From NCBI GenBank assembly GCA_003963125.1, contig RXJK01000240.1:1-35053 (forward strand): a stretch of DNA of 35,053 nucleotides, read 5' to 3'. This document shows positions 7,003 through 15,868 of this stretch, one piece after another. The first letter of the stretch is position 1. Each line of letters begins with the position of its first letter. The notes beneath the pieces are model-generated. The model made no database searches. It was not told the origin of the DNA and saw only the letters and a list, made by a program, of their open reading frames with translations. Both the position numbers and the translations under genes were made by a program. Source of the stretch: Hyphomicrobiales bacterium (GTDB lineage: Bacteria > Pseudomonadota > Alphaproteobacteria > Rhizobiales > Hyphomicrobiaceae).

Positions 7003-7557
7003 TCAAACCCCGAGCCGCAGCGGCAGGGGCAGCTGCCCGTCTTCCGGCGGCGTGGTTTCGCCCTGGCCGAGCGGCAGTTCCATGATCACGCTGTCGAGCC
7101 AGCGGCCGAGCTTGAAGCCCACCGAGTGGATCACGCCGCAGAAGTGGAAGCCACAGCGCCGATGCAGCGTGATCGACCCGAAATTGGCCGAGTCCCCGAT
7201 CACCGCCACCATCAGCCGGAAGCCGCGTTCGCTGCAGTCGGAGATCAGGCGGCCCATCAGCGCCGTGCCGACGCGCTTTCCCTGCATGCCCTTGGCCACG
7301 TAGATGGAATTCTCGACCGTGTAGCGATAGGCGGGCCGCGTGCGATAGGCGCTCGCGTACGCATAGCCTGCGACCACGCCGTCGATCTCGGCCACCACGT
7401 AAGGATATCCCGCGTCCGTTATGGCCCGCATGCGCCGCGCCATCTCCGCCTCGCCCGGTGGCTCCAGTTCGAAGGTGGCGAAGCCGGTCTCGACTTCGGG
7501 CTTGTAGATGGCCGTGATCGCCGGCACGTCGGCGGCCGTGGCGGGCCTGATGTCCAT
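7003..7557 (-). CDS. GNAT N-acetyltransferase, phosphinothricin acetyltransferase-like
   Basis: The product is 184 aa. MDIRPATAADVPAITAIY is the typical GNAT opening, VAGYAYASAYR matches beta-strand 4 of the Pat/Bar group, and the acetyl-CoA loop is Gly/Lys-rich (VAKGMQGKRVGTALM). The later NFGSITLHRRCGFHFCG region is the usual asparagine helix and closing strand. Such enzymes acetylate small amines or amino-acid analogues (phosphinothricin, methionine sulfone); the real substrate is unknown. The ATG at 7557 (with GAGGGAC upstream) is preferred to the in-frame ATG at 7641, whose N-terminus would translate the terminator of the neighbouring gene. Likely monocistronic. Confidence 0.88.
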   Translation of the reverse strand: MDIRPATAADVPAITAIYKPEVETGFATFELEPPGEAEMARRMRAITDAGYPYVVAEIDGVVAGYAYASAYRTRPAYRYTVENSIYVAKGMQGKRVGTALMGRLISDCSERGFRLMVAVIGDSANFGSITLHRRCGFHFCGVIHSVGFKLGRWLDSVIMELPLGQGETTPPEDGQLPLPLRLGV

Positions 7558-7631
7558 GTCCCTCGTCCTCGTGGCTCGACCGGAAACGAGCCACCATCTT
7601 GCAAACAAGCCCACAAAAGAAAAGGCGGCCC

Positions 7632-7668
7632 GGAAAAGCAAAGGGCCCCGCCTTTCGGCAGGGCCCCG
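7632..7668 (-). terminator. Probable terminator of the Bax-inhibitor-1 gene
   Basis: GGGCCC-rich arms (7643–7652 and 7658–7668) form a stem with one mismatch around a TTTC loop. Read on the minus strand it is followed by TTTGCTTTT. It lies about 20 bases after the stop at 7690. Confidence 0.5.
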
Positions 7669-7689
7669 CGACGGATCTCACTACGCCTG

Positions 7690-8490
7690 TCAGTCGCGAT
7701 TGCCGAACAGCTGCAGGAGAGACGTGAACATGTTGATGAAGTCGAGGTAGAGGTTAAGGGCGCCCATGATGGCCGCCTTGCCCGCAGCAGCCGCGTCGCC
7801 GGCCACCGCGTAGTAGTTGTCCTTGATCTGCTGCGTGTCATAGGCGGTCAGGCCCGCGAACACGAGCACGCCGATCGCGGAGATCGCGAACTGCAGCGCG
7901 CTCGACTGCAGGAAGATGTTGACCAGACCCGCGATGACGAGGCCGAACACGCCCATGATCAGGAACGAGCCCATGCCCGACAGATCCTTCTTCGTCGTGT
8001 AGCCGTAGAGGCTCAGCGCCGCGAAGGCGGCGGCCGTGACGAAGAACACCTGCGTGATCGACTGGCCCGTGTAGACCAGGAAGATCGACGACAGCGACAG
8101 ACCCATCGCACCGGCGAACGCCCAGAACGCGATTTGCGCCGCGCCGACGCTCATCGAGTAGATGCGGAAGGACAGGAAGAAGACGAACGCCAGCGGCGCG
8201 AGCATCACAACCCACTTGAGCGGGCTGACGAAGATCGCCGTGCCGAACGGCGTCAGGAACATGCCGCGCTTCAGCGCGTAGGCAGCGCCCGTCGCGCTTT
8301 TCGCGGCGAGGGCGGGATCGGTGGTGATCGCCTGCATGAAGACGAAGTAAGCCACAAGGCCCGTGAGCAGAACGCCACCAGCCATGTAGTTATAGACGCG
8401 CAGCATGTATGCGCGCAGGCCTTCGTCCACGCCGACGTCGGTACGCGAGCCGTAACCGGCGGTCGCAAACCTGTTGTCGTACTGAGCCAT
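7690..8490 (-). CDS. Bax inhibitor-1/YccA family membrane protein
   Basis: The product is a 266-aa polytopic inner-membrane protein of the BI-1 (TMBIM, YccA/YbhL) family; characterised members act as pH-sensitive calcium leak channels or modulate FtsH. The N-terminus with VDEGLRAYMLRVYNYM is the family hallmark in alphaproteobacteria. Seven hydrophobic segments follow, and AGLTAYDTQQIK carries the conserved Asp/Tyr of the pore region. The terminal helix includes LNLYLDFINMFTSLLQLFG. I chose the ATG at 8490 (MAQYD), because the GAAGGGA site is eight bases upstream of it. The ATG nine bases earlier (8499) would sit on top of that site. Confidence 0.92.
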   Translation of the reverse strand: MAQYDNRFATAGYGSRTDVGVDEGLRAYMLRVYNYMAGGVLLTGLVAYFVFMQAITTDPALAAKSATGAAYALKRGMFLTPFGTAIFVSPLKWVVMLAPLAFVFFLSFRIYSMSVGAAQIAFWAFAGAMGLSLSSIFLVYTGQSITQVFFVTAAAFAALSLYGYTTKKDLSGMGSFLIMGVFGLVIAGLVNIFLQSSALQFAISAIGVLVFAGLTAYDTQQIKDNYYAVAGDAAAAGKAAIMGALNLYLDFINMFTSLLQLFGNRD

Positions 8491-8672
8491 GTTGTTCATC
8501 CCTTCGACTTTAGGCGAACATCGTTGTCGCCGCATGAGAGTATGGCGATTGGACCCCCGAATTGCAAGATCGCCACACCGGACGACCCATTCGGGTGCCA
8601 TACGCAAGTCGAGGTAGGGGCGCCGTTTTGAGGCTCAAGCGTGAGCCTGGATTAAATTAAGGTAATCCGGCC

Positions 8673-11246
8673 TTAATCGGAGCGAAGGTGCGGCACGGGC
8701 GGGGCCTTGAGGATCCGCCAGGTGCCGTACCCGCCGAAGATCGCGACGAGGCCGACGGCGAGTACGACGGTCTGCGCGGCGGCCGCGCCGGAGAAGCTGA
8801 ACCCAACGTCCATCACCCGCGACAGGGTCACCCAGGCCGCGATCGTCCCGATCACCAGGGCGATGCCCGAGGTAACGAGGGCCAGGATCGCGTACTCGGC
8901 AAAGTGCGAGGTCAGGATCCGCCACCGGGTCGCCCCCAGGGCCTTGAGGATGACTGCCTGCTTCGTCCGCCGCCGCTGGGCGGTCGCGAGCGCGCCGGCC
9001 AGCACGAAAGCGCCGGCGACGAGCGTGACGCTGCCGGCCGCCCGCACCGCCGTCATCACCCGCGCGAAGATGGCGTTGAACGCGTCGATGGCATCCTTCA
9101 CGCGCACGGCAGTCGTGGCCGGAAAAGCCTTGCCGATAGCCTGGGCGAGGCGCGCTTCGGCCGCGATCGGCGCATCTGCCGGCAGGGTGATGGTCGCGAG
9201 CAGGTTGTGCGGAGCATTCGCCAGCGTGTTGGGCGAGAACACCATGACGAAGTTGAGCGACAGGCTCTCCCAATGCACTTCGCGCAGGTTCGCGATCCGT
9301 GCCGTCACGTTGCGGCCGAGGATGTTGACGGTAACCGGATCGCCGATCTTTACGCCGAGCCCCTTGGCGAGCTCCGCTTCGAAGGACACGAGCGGTTCGC
9401 CCTTGTAGTCCTCCGGCCACCAGGAGCCGGCGACCAGCGTCGATCCCTCCGGCACGGTGGCCGAATAGGTGAGGCCCCGGTCGCCCGTGAGCACCCATTG
9501 CGCTTCCGGTGGCGCCTTGATCGTCTCGACCGGCCGGTCGCCCAGTTTCACGAGGCGCCCGCGCAGCATCGGCGCTTCCTGCACGCGCGCCGACGGATTG
9601 TCTTTCAGCACCAAGTTGCGGAAGGCGTCCGCTTCGCTGCGCTTGATGTCGAGCACGAAATAGCTGGGGCTTTCCTTCGGCAGCCGCGCCGTCAACTCGT
9701 TGACGATGGAGCGGTCGACCTGCGCCACGCTCACGAGCAGCGAGAGACCCGCGCCCAGCGACAGCACGACCGATCGGGTGAGCCCGCCGGGGGCCCCGAG
9801 GTTGCCGATCGCGAGGGCAAGCTCCGGCTGCTTCGGCCGGGGCACCTTCCGCGCAAGCCACGTCACCAGGTGGCCGAGGCCCGTGAAGACGACGAACACG
9901 CCGGCCACCCCGCCACAGTAGGCGAGCGCCAGCCACGGCGCTTCGGACGACAGCGTGGCGAAGGCGACGAGAAGGCCCAGCGCCCCAAGGGTCAGCGCCA
10001 CGATGTAGGGCTTCGGCCAGACCGCCTCGGGCGCGACCTCTTCACGGAACAGCACACCCGCGCGCACCTGCTCGGCACGCCCGAGCGGCCACAGCGTGAA
10101 CAGCAGCGACACGAGCAGCCCGTAGCCCGCCGCCGTGGCAATGGCGCGGAAACTGAGCGAAATGTCGGCTTTGATGGGCAGCGCATCGCCGAGCAGGCTC
10201 GTCAAGCCCATGGGGATCAGAAAGCCGATGCCGAGCCCCAGCGCGATGCCGATCGCGGTGATCATGCCGACCTGCACAAGGTGCACACCGAAGATGATGC
10301 CGGATGTGGCACCCAGACTGCGGAACGACGCGATCACCTTGCGCCGCCGATCGATGTAGGTCGCCACCGCATTGGCAACGCCGACCCCGCCGACGAGCAG
10401 CGCCGTCAGGCCAACGAGCGTCAGGAACTGCCGCAGCCGCTCCAGTGTCTTCGTCACCTGCGGCGAGGGATCGCGGCGGTCGCGCACCGTGAAGCCACCC
10501 TCGGGCAGGTTGTCCTTCACGGCCGTCTTGAAGGTCTTGAGAGCCTCGTCCGAACTGTTGGCGAGCTTCACCGCATAGCGCCAGTTCACGAGGCTGCCGG
10601 GATCGGCGAGCCCCGTCGCGCGCAGCGTTTCGAGCGACACCAGCACGCGCGGGCCCACCGTGAAGCGCTCGGTGATCTTGTCGGGCTCCGACTGGATCAC
10701 ATCGACGATCGGCACGTCCGAATTACCGAGCCGTACCTTGTCCCCCACCTTGAGATTGAGCCGCGCCAGCAGGATCGGCTCGAGCACGGCGCCGTCCTGC
10801 TTGCCGATGGCATCGGACAGCGCGCGGCCACTCTCGAGCGTCACCTGCCCTGCTAGCGGATATAAGGTGTCGACGCCCTTGAGTTCGACCAGCGTCTGCT
10901 CGGACGCATCCATCCGTCGTGCCATCGCGCGAAGTGTTGCCGTCTCGCTCACGCGCCCGCGGGCGAAGAGCCATGCGCGGTCCTTGCCCTCGAGCGGCTG
11001 ATGCGGTCGCGAGAGCGCGACATCGCCGCCGAGCAGCGCTTCGCCCTGCCGCTCGAAGCTCATGCGCAAAGCGTCACCCAGCGCACCGACGCCGGTAATC
11101 ACCGCCACGCCCAGTGCGATGCAGGCGATGAAGACGTAGAAGCCCCTGAGGCCGTTGCGCTGCTCGCGCAGGGCGAGCGTCAGGATCAACGGCAGCTTGC
11201 GCAGCCCCGCGGCCTTCCCTTCCATAGGCGTGGCGATGGCTGTCAT
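8673..11246 (-). CDS. FtsX-family ABC transporter permease (YbbP-like)
   Basis: The product is an 857-aa inner-membrane protein with two FtsX/MacB-type units. A first helix (about 31–55) is followed by a large periplasmic domain and a block of three helices (about 265–385) with the cytoplasmic IDRRRKVIASFRSLGAT coupling segment. Further helices span 410–480 and 495–515, then comes a second periplasmic domain, and a last three-helix block (about 730–845) has the matching QRRRTKQAVILKALGAT. This matches E. coli YbbP in size and plan. The ATG at 11246 overlaps the ATPase stop by one base (TAATG), so translation is coupled. With its ATPase it probably forms a mechanotransmission or lipid/lipoprotein-extraction complex; the cargo is unknown. 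Confidence 0.9.
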   Translation of the reverse strand: MTAIATPMEGKAAGLRKLPLILTLALREQRNGLRGFYVFIACIALGVAVITGVGALGDALRMSFERQGEALLGGDVALSRPHQPLEGKDRAWLFARGRVSETATLRAMARRMDASEQTLVELKGVDTLYPLAGQVTLESGRALSDAIGKQDGAVLEPILLARLNLKVGDKVRLGNSDVPIVDVIQSEPDKITERFTVGPRVLVSLETLRATGLADPGSLVNWRYAVKLANSSDEALKTFKTAVKDNLPEGGFTVRDRRDPSPQVTKTLERLRQFLTLVGLTALLVGGVGVANAVATYIDRRRKVIASFRSLGATSGIIFGVHLVQVGMITAIGIALGLGIGFLIPMGLTSLLGDALPIKADISLSFRAIATAAGYGLLVSLLFTLWPLGRAEQVRAGVLFREEVAPEAVWPKPYIVALTLGALGLLVAFATLSSEAPWLALAYCGGVAGVFVVFTGLGHLVTWLARKVPRPKQPELALAIGNLGAPGGLTRSVVLSLGAGLSLLVSVAQVDRSIVNELTARLPKESPSYFVLDIKRSEADAFRNLVLKDNPSARVQEAPMLRGRLVKLGDRPVETIKAPPEAQWVLTGDRGLTYSATVPEGSTLVAGSWWPEDYKGEPLVSFEAELAKGLGVKIGDPVTVNILGRNVTARIANLREVHWESLSLNFVMVFSPNTLANAPHNLLATITLPADAPIAAEARLAQAIGKAFPATTAVRVKDAIDAFNAIFARVMTAVRAAGSVTLVAGAFVLAGALATAQRRRTKQAVILKALGATRWRILTSHFAEYAILALVTSGIALVIGTIAAWVTLSRVMDVGFSFSGAAAAQTVVLAVGLVAIFGGYGTWRILKAPPVPHLRSD

Positions 11247-11944
11247 TACGCTGCCAGTTCCGGCTCGAGGATCGCCCCATCGGCCATGCGCACGATGCGC
11301 TGGCAGCGCTCCGCGAGCTTGAGGTCGTGCGTGACGAGAACGAGCGTGGCCCCGCGCCGCTGCTGCAGGCCGAACAAGAGGTCCACCACCTGGTCCCCGG
11401 TCTTGCCGTCGAGATTGCCGGTCGGCTCGTCAGCGAGCAGAAGCTTCGGCCGAGGGCTCAGGGCGCGCGCCAGGGCGACGCGCTGCTGTTCGCCGCCCGA
11501 AAGCTGCGCCGGGAAATGATCTTCGCGGTGCGCCAGGCCGACCTCGGCCAGCAGCGCGCGCGCCGTCTCGAAGGGTTCCGGCTTGCCGGCAAACTCCAGG
11601 GGAAGGGCGACATTCTCCAGCGCCGTCATCGTCGGCACGAGATGGAACGATTGGAACACGATGCCGATGTTGGCCCCGCGCGCGAGCGCCAGCGCATCTT
11701 CGTCGAGCCGCATGAAGTCGTGGCCGGCGACCGTCACCTGCCCGCTCGTAGCCTTTTCCAGCCCCGCCATGATCATCATCAGCGACGTCTTGCCCGAGCC
11801 GCTGGGCCCCACGATGGCGACCGATTGCCCCGCCGGGATCGACAGCGACACGCGCCGCAGGATTTCCACCGGCCCGGCCCTGCTGGCGAGCGTGAGCGAG
11901 ACGTCCTTGAGGGCGATGATGGCGGATGCGTCGTGACTGGACAC
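11246..11944 (-). CDS. LolD/YbbA-like ABC transporter ATPase
   Basis: The product is a 232-aa ATPase of the LolD/MacB group. Walker A GPSGSGKT is at 46–53, the Q-loop is IVFQSFHLVPTMTALENV, signature LSGGEQQR is at 148–155, Walker B LLLADEPTGNLD starts at 168, and the switch His is in LVTHD. It pairs with the overlapping FtsX-type permease gene. The start is a GTG at 11944, with GAGGAG about 13 bases upstream, so the start is less certain than the gene. It is transcribed divergently from the tesA-like esterase, the same arrangement as E. coli ybbA–tesA. Confidence 0.9.
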   Translation of the reverse strand: MSSHDASAIIALKDVSLTLASRAGPVEILRRVSLSIPAGQSVAIVGPSGSGKTSLMMIMAGLEKATSGQVTVAGHDFMRLDEDALALARGANIGIVFQSFHLVPTMTALENVALPLEFAGKPEPFETARALLAEVGLAHREDHFPAQLSGGEQQRVALARALSPRPKLLLADEPTGNLDGKTGDQVVDLLFGLQQRRGATLVLVTHDLKLAERCQRIVRMADGAILEPELAA

Positions 11945-12081
11945 GATGAACGTCGTCTCCTCGGAGCGGAGGACCCGCAGGACCTGCCGTTGACAATTTC
12001 CCTTGTACGCGGCACGCCGCGTCCTAACTCAGAACGCATGGCGACGGCGAACCCGGCCCTGGTCACAATGAAAGGCTCATC

Positions 12082-12795
12082 ATGAGAGGCTCGCGACCGC
12101 ACGCCGACAACATGGTGCTTCGGCACTGGGTGTGCAACGCCGTCCATGTCGTCGTGGCCGCCATCCTGCTGGTCACGGCGTATGCGCCTGCCGCGTCAGC
12201 CGGATCGGGAGAGCCCGTCCGTATCGTCGTTCTTGGCGACAGTCTTGTGGCAGGCTTCAATATTCCGACCAACGAAGCATTTCCGGCCCAGCTCGAGCGC
12301 GCGCTCAAGGCCAAGGGCCATAACGTGGAAGTGATCAACGCCGGCGTCTCGGGCGATACCACGGCGGGCGGCCTCGAGCGGCTGCAATGGGCAATTCCAG
12401 ACAAGACAGACGCGGTGATCCTGGAATTGGGCGCCAATGACGCCCTGCGCGGCCTCGACCCCAAGCGGGCCAAGGCGAACCTCGAAGCGATCATCAAGAC
12501 CGTACAGGGTGCGGGTACGGAAGTGCTGCTGGCCGGCATGGCCGCACCCCGCAACCTCGGCGCGCCTTACGTGGAAGCCTTCGACGGCATGTATCCGGCG
12601 CTCGCCAAGCAGTACGGCCTGCTGCTCTATCCCTTCTTTCTCGACGGCATCGTCATGAACCCGAGCTACAATTTGGGCGATGGGTTGCATCCCAACCCCA
12701 AGGGCGTGGCGGTCATCGTCGAGCGCATCATGCCGAAGGTGGAGGAGCTGATCGCCAAGGTTGCAGCGAAAAGATCCGCCAATCCGAAAGGCTAG
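12082..12795 (+). CDS. SGNH-hydrolase arylesterase/lysophospholipase (TesA-like)
   Basis: The product is a 237-aa periplasmic esterase of the GDSL/SGNH family. Residues 1–40 are a Sec signal, with a hydrophobic run (VHVVVAAILLVTAYA) ending ASA. Block I is GDSLVAG with nucleophile Ser54, block II contains GVSGDT (Gly91), block III is GAND (Asn119), and block V is DGLHPN (Asp200, His203), so the catalytic set is complete. Homologues hydrolyse acyl-CoA thioesters, aryl esters and lysophospholipids. ATG at 12082 has GAAAGG seven bases upstream. thpR starts six bases after its stop, suggesting an operon tesA-like–thpR–pterin dehydratase. Confidence 0.92.
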   Translation: MRGSRPHADNMVLRHWVCNAVHVVVAAILLVTAYAPAASAGSGEPVRIVVLGDSLVAGFNIPTNEAFPAQLERALKAKGHNVEVINAGVSGDTTAGGLERLQWAIPDKTDAVILELGANDALRGLDPKRAKANLEAIIKTVQGAGTEVLLAGMAAPRNLGAPYVEAFDGMYPALAKQYGLLLYPFFLDGIVMNPSYNLGDGLHPNPKGVAVIVERIMPKVEELIAKVAAKRSANPKG

Positions 12796-12801
12796 CCCTC
12801 T

Positions 12802-13380
12802 ATGCCTCGACTTTTCACCGCGCTGGAAATCCCGGACGCGATCCGCCAGCGGCTAGGACTGATCCGGGCGCCGTTTGCCGGCGCGCGCTGGATTGCGCCA
12901 CAGGACATGCACATCACGCTGCGCTTCTTCGGCGACGTCGACGGTCGCACCGCGGACGAGGTGGCAGATTTCCTGGGCAGCGTGCAGGCCCGGCCCTTCG
13001 AGGTGCGCATTGCCGAGATCGGCGCCTTCGGTGGCCGCGATCCCCACACGCTGTGGGCCGGCGTGACGATGACGCCCGAACTGGAAACCCTCCAGTACGC
13101 CAACGAACGCGCGGCCCGCGCCGCAGGTCTCGACCCCGAGACGCGCACCTTCCGGCCGCACGTCACGCTCGCCCGCATCAAGGGCGTGCGCGAGCGCGAT
13201 GTCGCGACGTTCCTCCAGCACAATGGCGGCCTCGTGACTGAGCCGTTCTTGGCCACCCGCTTCGTCGTCCTCTCGGCGCGTCCAGGGACGGGCGGCCCGC
13301 CGTACGCGGTCGAGGCCGTGTATCCGTTCGAAGGCACCTACGATGCCGACGGCGAGGACGAGTTCGAGCACGCACCCTGA
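12802..13380 (+). CDS. thpR: RNA 2',3'-cyclic phosphodiesterase (2H family)
   Basis: The product is a 192-aa cytosolic 2H phosphoesterase that opens 2',3'-cyclic phosphates to 2'-phosphates and can act as a 2'-5' RNA ligase. The two catalytic HxT motifs are HITL (His37, Thr39) and HVTL (His120, Thr122). The opening [10 protein letters not shown] and [16 protein letters not shown] are standard for the family. Residues after 180 form a short acidic tail. GAAAGG in the tail of the previous gene precedes ATG 12802, so translation is probably coupled. Confidence 0.94.
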   Translation: MPRLFTALEIPDAIRQRLGLIRAPFAGARWIAPQDMHITLRFFGDVDGRTADEVADFLGSVQARPFEVRIAEIGAFGGRDPHTLWAGVTMTPELETLQYANERAARAAGLDPETRTFRPHVTLARIKGVRERDVATFLQHNGGLVTEPFLATRFVVLSARPGTGGPPYAVEAVYPFEGTYDADGEDEFEHAP

Positions 13381-13391
13381 GGGAGAGTGAA

Positions 13392-13682
13392 ATGGCAAAA
13401 TTGCTCGATGAGGCCGCGCGCGCGGCCCTGGCTCAGCGCCTCCCCGAATGGCGCCTCGTTCCGGGCCGCGACGCCATCACGCGAACCTTCAAGTTCAAGG
13501 ATTTCAACGCCGCCTTCGGGTTCATGACCCGGCTGGCGCTGGTCGCCGAGAAGATGGACCATCATCCCGAGTGGGCGAACGTCTACAACCGCGTCGAGAT
13601 CACGCTCTCGACGCACGATGCCGGCGGCCTGACCGAGCTGGACGTCACCCTCGCCGAAGCGGCCGATCGCCTCTCCGCGTAA
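13392..13682 (+). CDS. phhB: 4a-hydroxytetrahydrobiopterin dehydratase (pterin-4a-carbinolamine dehydratase)
   Basis: The product is 96 aa, full length for the PCD/DCoH family. The enzyme dehydrates 4a-hydroxytetrahydropterin to quinonoid dihydropterin, regenerating the cofactor of aromatic-amino-acid hydroxylases; in bacteria without such a hydroxylase it may serve molybdopterin metabolism. The active-site signature EKMDHHPEW (His57, His58, Pro59) and the later [12 protein letters not shown] (His75, Asp76) are intact. GGGAGAG precedes the ATG. It ends three bases before the convergent DUF2865 stop. No phenylalanine hydroxylase gene is nearby. Confidence 0.93.
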   Translation: MAKLLDEAARAALAQRLPEWRLVPGRDAITRTFKFKDFNAAFGFMTRLALVAEKMDHHPEWANVYNRVEITLSTHDAGGLTELDVTLAEAADRLSA

Positions 13683-13685
13683 ACA

Positions 13686-14555
13686 TCAGCCGCGCTTGGA
13701 GTGCGGCCGCAAGAAGAGGCTCAAGAGTTTGCAGTCTTGGGCAGCCCGTGCCTCGCGGTGAGCCTTCTTCGGCACCGTCTTGACGCGCTTTGCCGCCTTC
13801 CCCTTCGTCGGCTCCGGCACGACGAACGGCGCGCGCGAGACCACCGCCTCCACCTTCGGCTCAGGCTGCGGCTCGGTGATCTTGTCGGCCGCGGGCACGA
13901 GGCGAGCCGGCTCCGGTGACCTCGGCAGAGACAACGCCGGCGTTTCGACGACCGGCGTGTTGGGCGGCGTGGCCTCGGCATCGGGCGCCGCGCGTCGCCG
14001 CACGGCAAGCGGCCGCTCGTCCTGCGCCGTGAAATCGAACGGCGCATCCTGCGAAGCGACCACCGTCCCGGTCGTCTCGGGTAGCAGCGACTGCGCCGCG
14101 TAACGCTGATGGCGCTGCACCTCTGTGCTGCTCCACGGTTCGGGCCTGCAGCGGCATCCATCGACCGCCTGCTTCAGATAGCGGAAGGCGTTCGACAGCG
14201 ACTCGTAGTGCAGCCCCGTGAAATCGCGGGCCGATGCGACGTCGCCGCCCGGGTTGAGATGGAAGAAGAGCCGCGCCTCGCTGCTGCAGCTCGCCGTGCA
14301 CTGCGCGGCATCGGCCTCGAGCCGCGTGCGCGGCGCCACGGTGCTGATGGGAAAATAGTACCCGTCGCACAGCCGCACGCAGATCGTCCGGTAGGTGACG
14401 GCCGGCGGGTTCGCCACAGGCGCAGGGATGCGCTCGATCTCGGCAAGGGCACGCCGCTCGCTCTCCTGCGCAGCAGCGCCGGCCGCAATCCCGAACGCGC
14501 ACATCAATGCAACCGTCGCGGCTGCCAGCCGCCATCCGATGTCCCGCAGTCCCAT
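13686..14555 (-). CDS. DUF2865 protein, secreted, copy 1
   Basis: The product is 289 aa. The first 29 residues look like a Sec signal ending AAA|Q. The DUF2865 domain covers about 53–142: YRTICVRLCDGYYFPIS opens it and CRCRPEPW closes it. Six cysteines (59, 63, 86, 90, 134, 136) are spaced as three possible disulfides. The remaining 145 residues are Pro/Ala/Glu-rich, then Lys/Arg-rich, like a wall- or membrane-contacting tail. The function of the family is unknown. ATG 14555 has GAGGTC upstream. It lies 114 bases after its paralogue on the same strand. Confidence 0.85.
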   Translation of the reverse strand: MGLRDIGWRLAAATVALMCAFGIAAGAAAQESERRALAEIERIPAPVANPPAVTYRTICVRLCDGYYFPISTVAPRTRLEADAAQCTASCSSEARLFFHLNPGGDVASARDFTGLHYESLSNAFRYLKQAVDGCRCRPEPWSSTEVQRHQRYAAQSLLPETTGTVVASQDAPFDFTAQDERPLAVRRRAAPDAEATPPNTPVVETPALSLPRSPEPARLVPAADKITEPQPEPKVEAVVSRAPFVVPEPTKGKAAKRVKTVPKKAHREARAAQDCKLLSLFLRPHSKRG

Positions 14556-14669
14556 ATCGGACCTCGAGTGCCATGAGCGACCTGCCTTGCATCACGAACG
14601 CGGGGCACGCCTGGGCGCGGGCCGGGCAGGACCATGCCGCCACTATCGAAGCCGAATCAGAACAATGGC

Positions 14670-15743
14670 TTAATTCGCCGAGAAGACGGCCCGGGCCCAG
14701 CTCGGCAGGCCTCCATTGGACGGGCCGGCACTCGGTGGGCCATCGCCCCCGCGGCCGAGGCCCATCCGGCGCTCGCCGTCGCCGCTCGGCGACCGCGCGT
14801 CACGGACGCGGGCAGACAACGGTGGCCCGTCGATACCGGCGACGACCGGTTGCATCCGTGCGCCGGGCTTGGGCGGCGTAACGGCCCGTAGCGCAATCTC
14901 GCGCCGCTCCTTGCTCAGACCGGACAGTGCGGCCTGCGCCTTCGGGTCACCGGCCTTGGCCGCGCTGGCCAGCGCATAGAGCTGGTGCTGCTCGCGCGCC
15001 TGCGCTTCCCACGGATCGGGACGGCACTTGCAGTTCGCGACGTACTGCGTGCGGTAAAGAAACGCGCTCGGCAGCTGCGCGTAAGCGCGCCCTTGCAGAT
15101 CCTGCATGTCCTCGACGGCCGCACCGGGGTTGCGATGCACGAAGAGGCGAGCTTCGCTGCCGCAACGGCTCTGGCACTGCGCGGCATCCGCCGCGAACCG
15201 CTCCTGCGGAGCCGAGAAACTGATCGGAAAATAGTATCCGTCGCACATCCGCACGCAGAGCGTACGGTAGGTCACGACAGGCGTTTCCTCGCCGTCCTCG
15301 TCATCCGACATGCGGGCCATGGGGCGATAGCTGAAGGCACCGGTGGCGGCGAACCGATCCCGCCGACTGATCGACGCCTTGTCACCGGACACGCTGCGGC
15401 CCTGCCGGCGCAGCCCCGCCCAGAACTCCGGATCGCCCTTGATGCGCTCGACGGTCGGGGAAAGATGCGGGGCCCGTGTGTCCGGCGACGGCTCGCCTGC
15501 GACGACCCCAGCATGCGCCCGGATCGGAGCCTTCGCGACACTGCGGCTCTCTTGATCCGCATCCGGCACGATGTGAGCGAGCCAGGCGTGCCCGACCTGC
15601 GCGACGGCATGCGAAACAACCAGGATGCCGACGGCGACACACGCGAGATAGACGAGACCGGCATAAAGCAGGGGAAGCCGCGTCCGGCCCTGCCCGTCCT
15701 CGTCCCCGCCGGTCTTGAGCACGTCGCGACGCATGACAACCAC
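14670..15743 (-). CDS. DUF2865 protein, membrane-anchored, copy 2
   Basis: The product is 357 aa. After a short cytoplasmic start (RRDVLKTGGDEDGQGR) comes one hydrophobic segment (about 23–50) without a clear cleavage site, so it is likely an anchor. The DUF2865 domain (about 155–245) repeats the pattern of the downstream gene: YRTLCVRMCDGYYFPIS, two further Cys in AAQCQSRCGSEARLF, and CKCRPDPW, so all six Cys are conserved between copies. A disordered Gly/Ser/Pro tail follows. GTG at 15743 has GGGGAG upstream at a proper distance; the ATG at 15734 is an alternative. The pair probably arose by tandem duplication. Confidence 0.83.
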   Translation of the reverse strand: MVVMRRDVLKTGGDEDGQGRTRLPLLYAGLVYLACVAVGILVVSHAVAQVGHAWLAHIVPDADQESRSVAKAPIRAHAGVVAGEPSPDTRAPHLSPTVERIKGDPEFWAGLRRQGRSVSGDKASISRRDRFAATGAFSYRPMARMSDDEDGEETPVVTYRTLCVRMCDGYYFPISFSAPQERFAADAAQCQSRCGSEARLFVHRNPGAAVEDMQDLQGRAYAQLPSAFLYRTQYVANCKCRPDPWEAQAREQHQLYALASAAKAGDPKAQAALSGLSKERREIALRAVTPPKPGARMQPVVAGIDGPPLSARVRDARSPSGDGERRMGLGRGGDGPPSAGPSNGGLPSWARAVFSAN

Positions 15744-15794
15744 CGGAACCCGCTCCCCGGTACCGGCCGCAGATTAATCCGATGGCTGTAAGCT

Positions 15795-15835
15795 CACCAA
15801 ACGAAATCGCCGCGCTCCCGAAGGATGCGCGGCGA
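15795..15835 (-). terminator. Rho-independent terminator of the TRAP/SDR operon
   Basis: Arms TCGCCGCGC (15807–15815) and GCGCGGCGA (15827–15835) pair perfectly. On the minus strand the stem is followed by TTTCGTTTGG. It lies 34 bases after the SDR stop. Confidence 0.6.
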
Positions 15836-15868
15836 CCGATGCAAGCGGGGCGCTAAGTAAAGCTGCGT

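Noticed and set aside
6829-8631. A 600-codon plus-strand open frame across the GNAT and Bax-inhibitor-1 genes
   Set aside because: It is antisense to two well-supported genes, and its first part translates the palindromic repeats.
8688-10856. A 722-codon plus-strand open frame opposite the FtsX-type permease
   Set aside because: It has the same Arg/His/Asp-rich antisense composition, while the minus strand encodes a clear permease.
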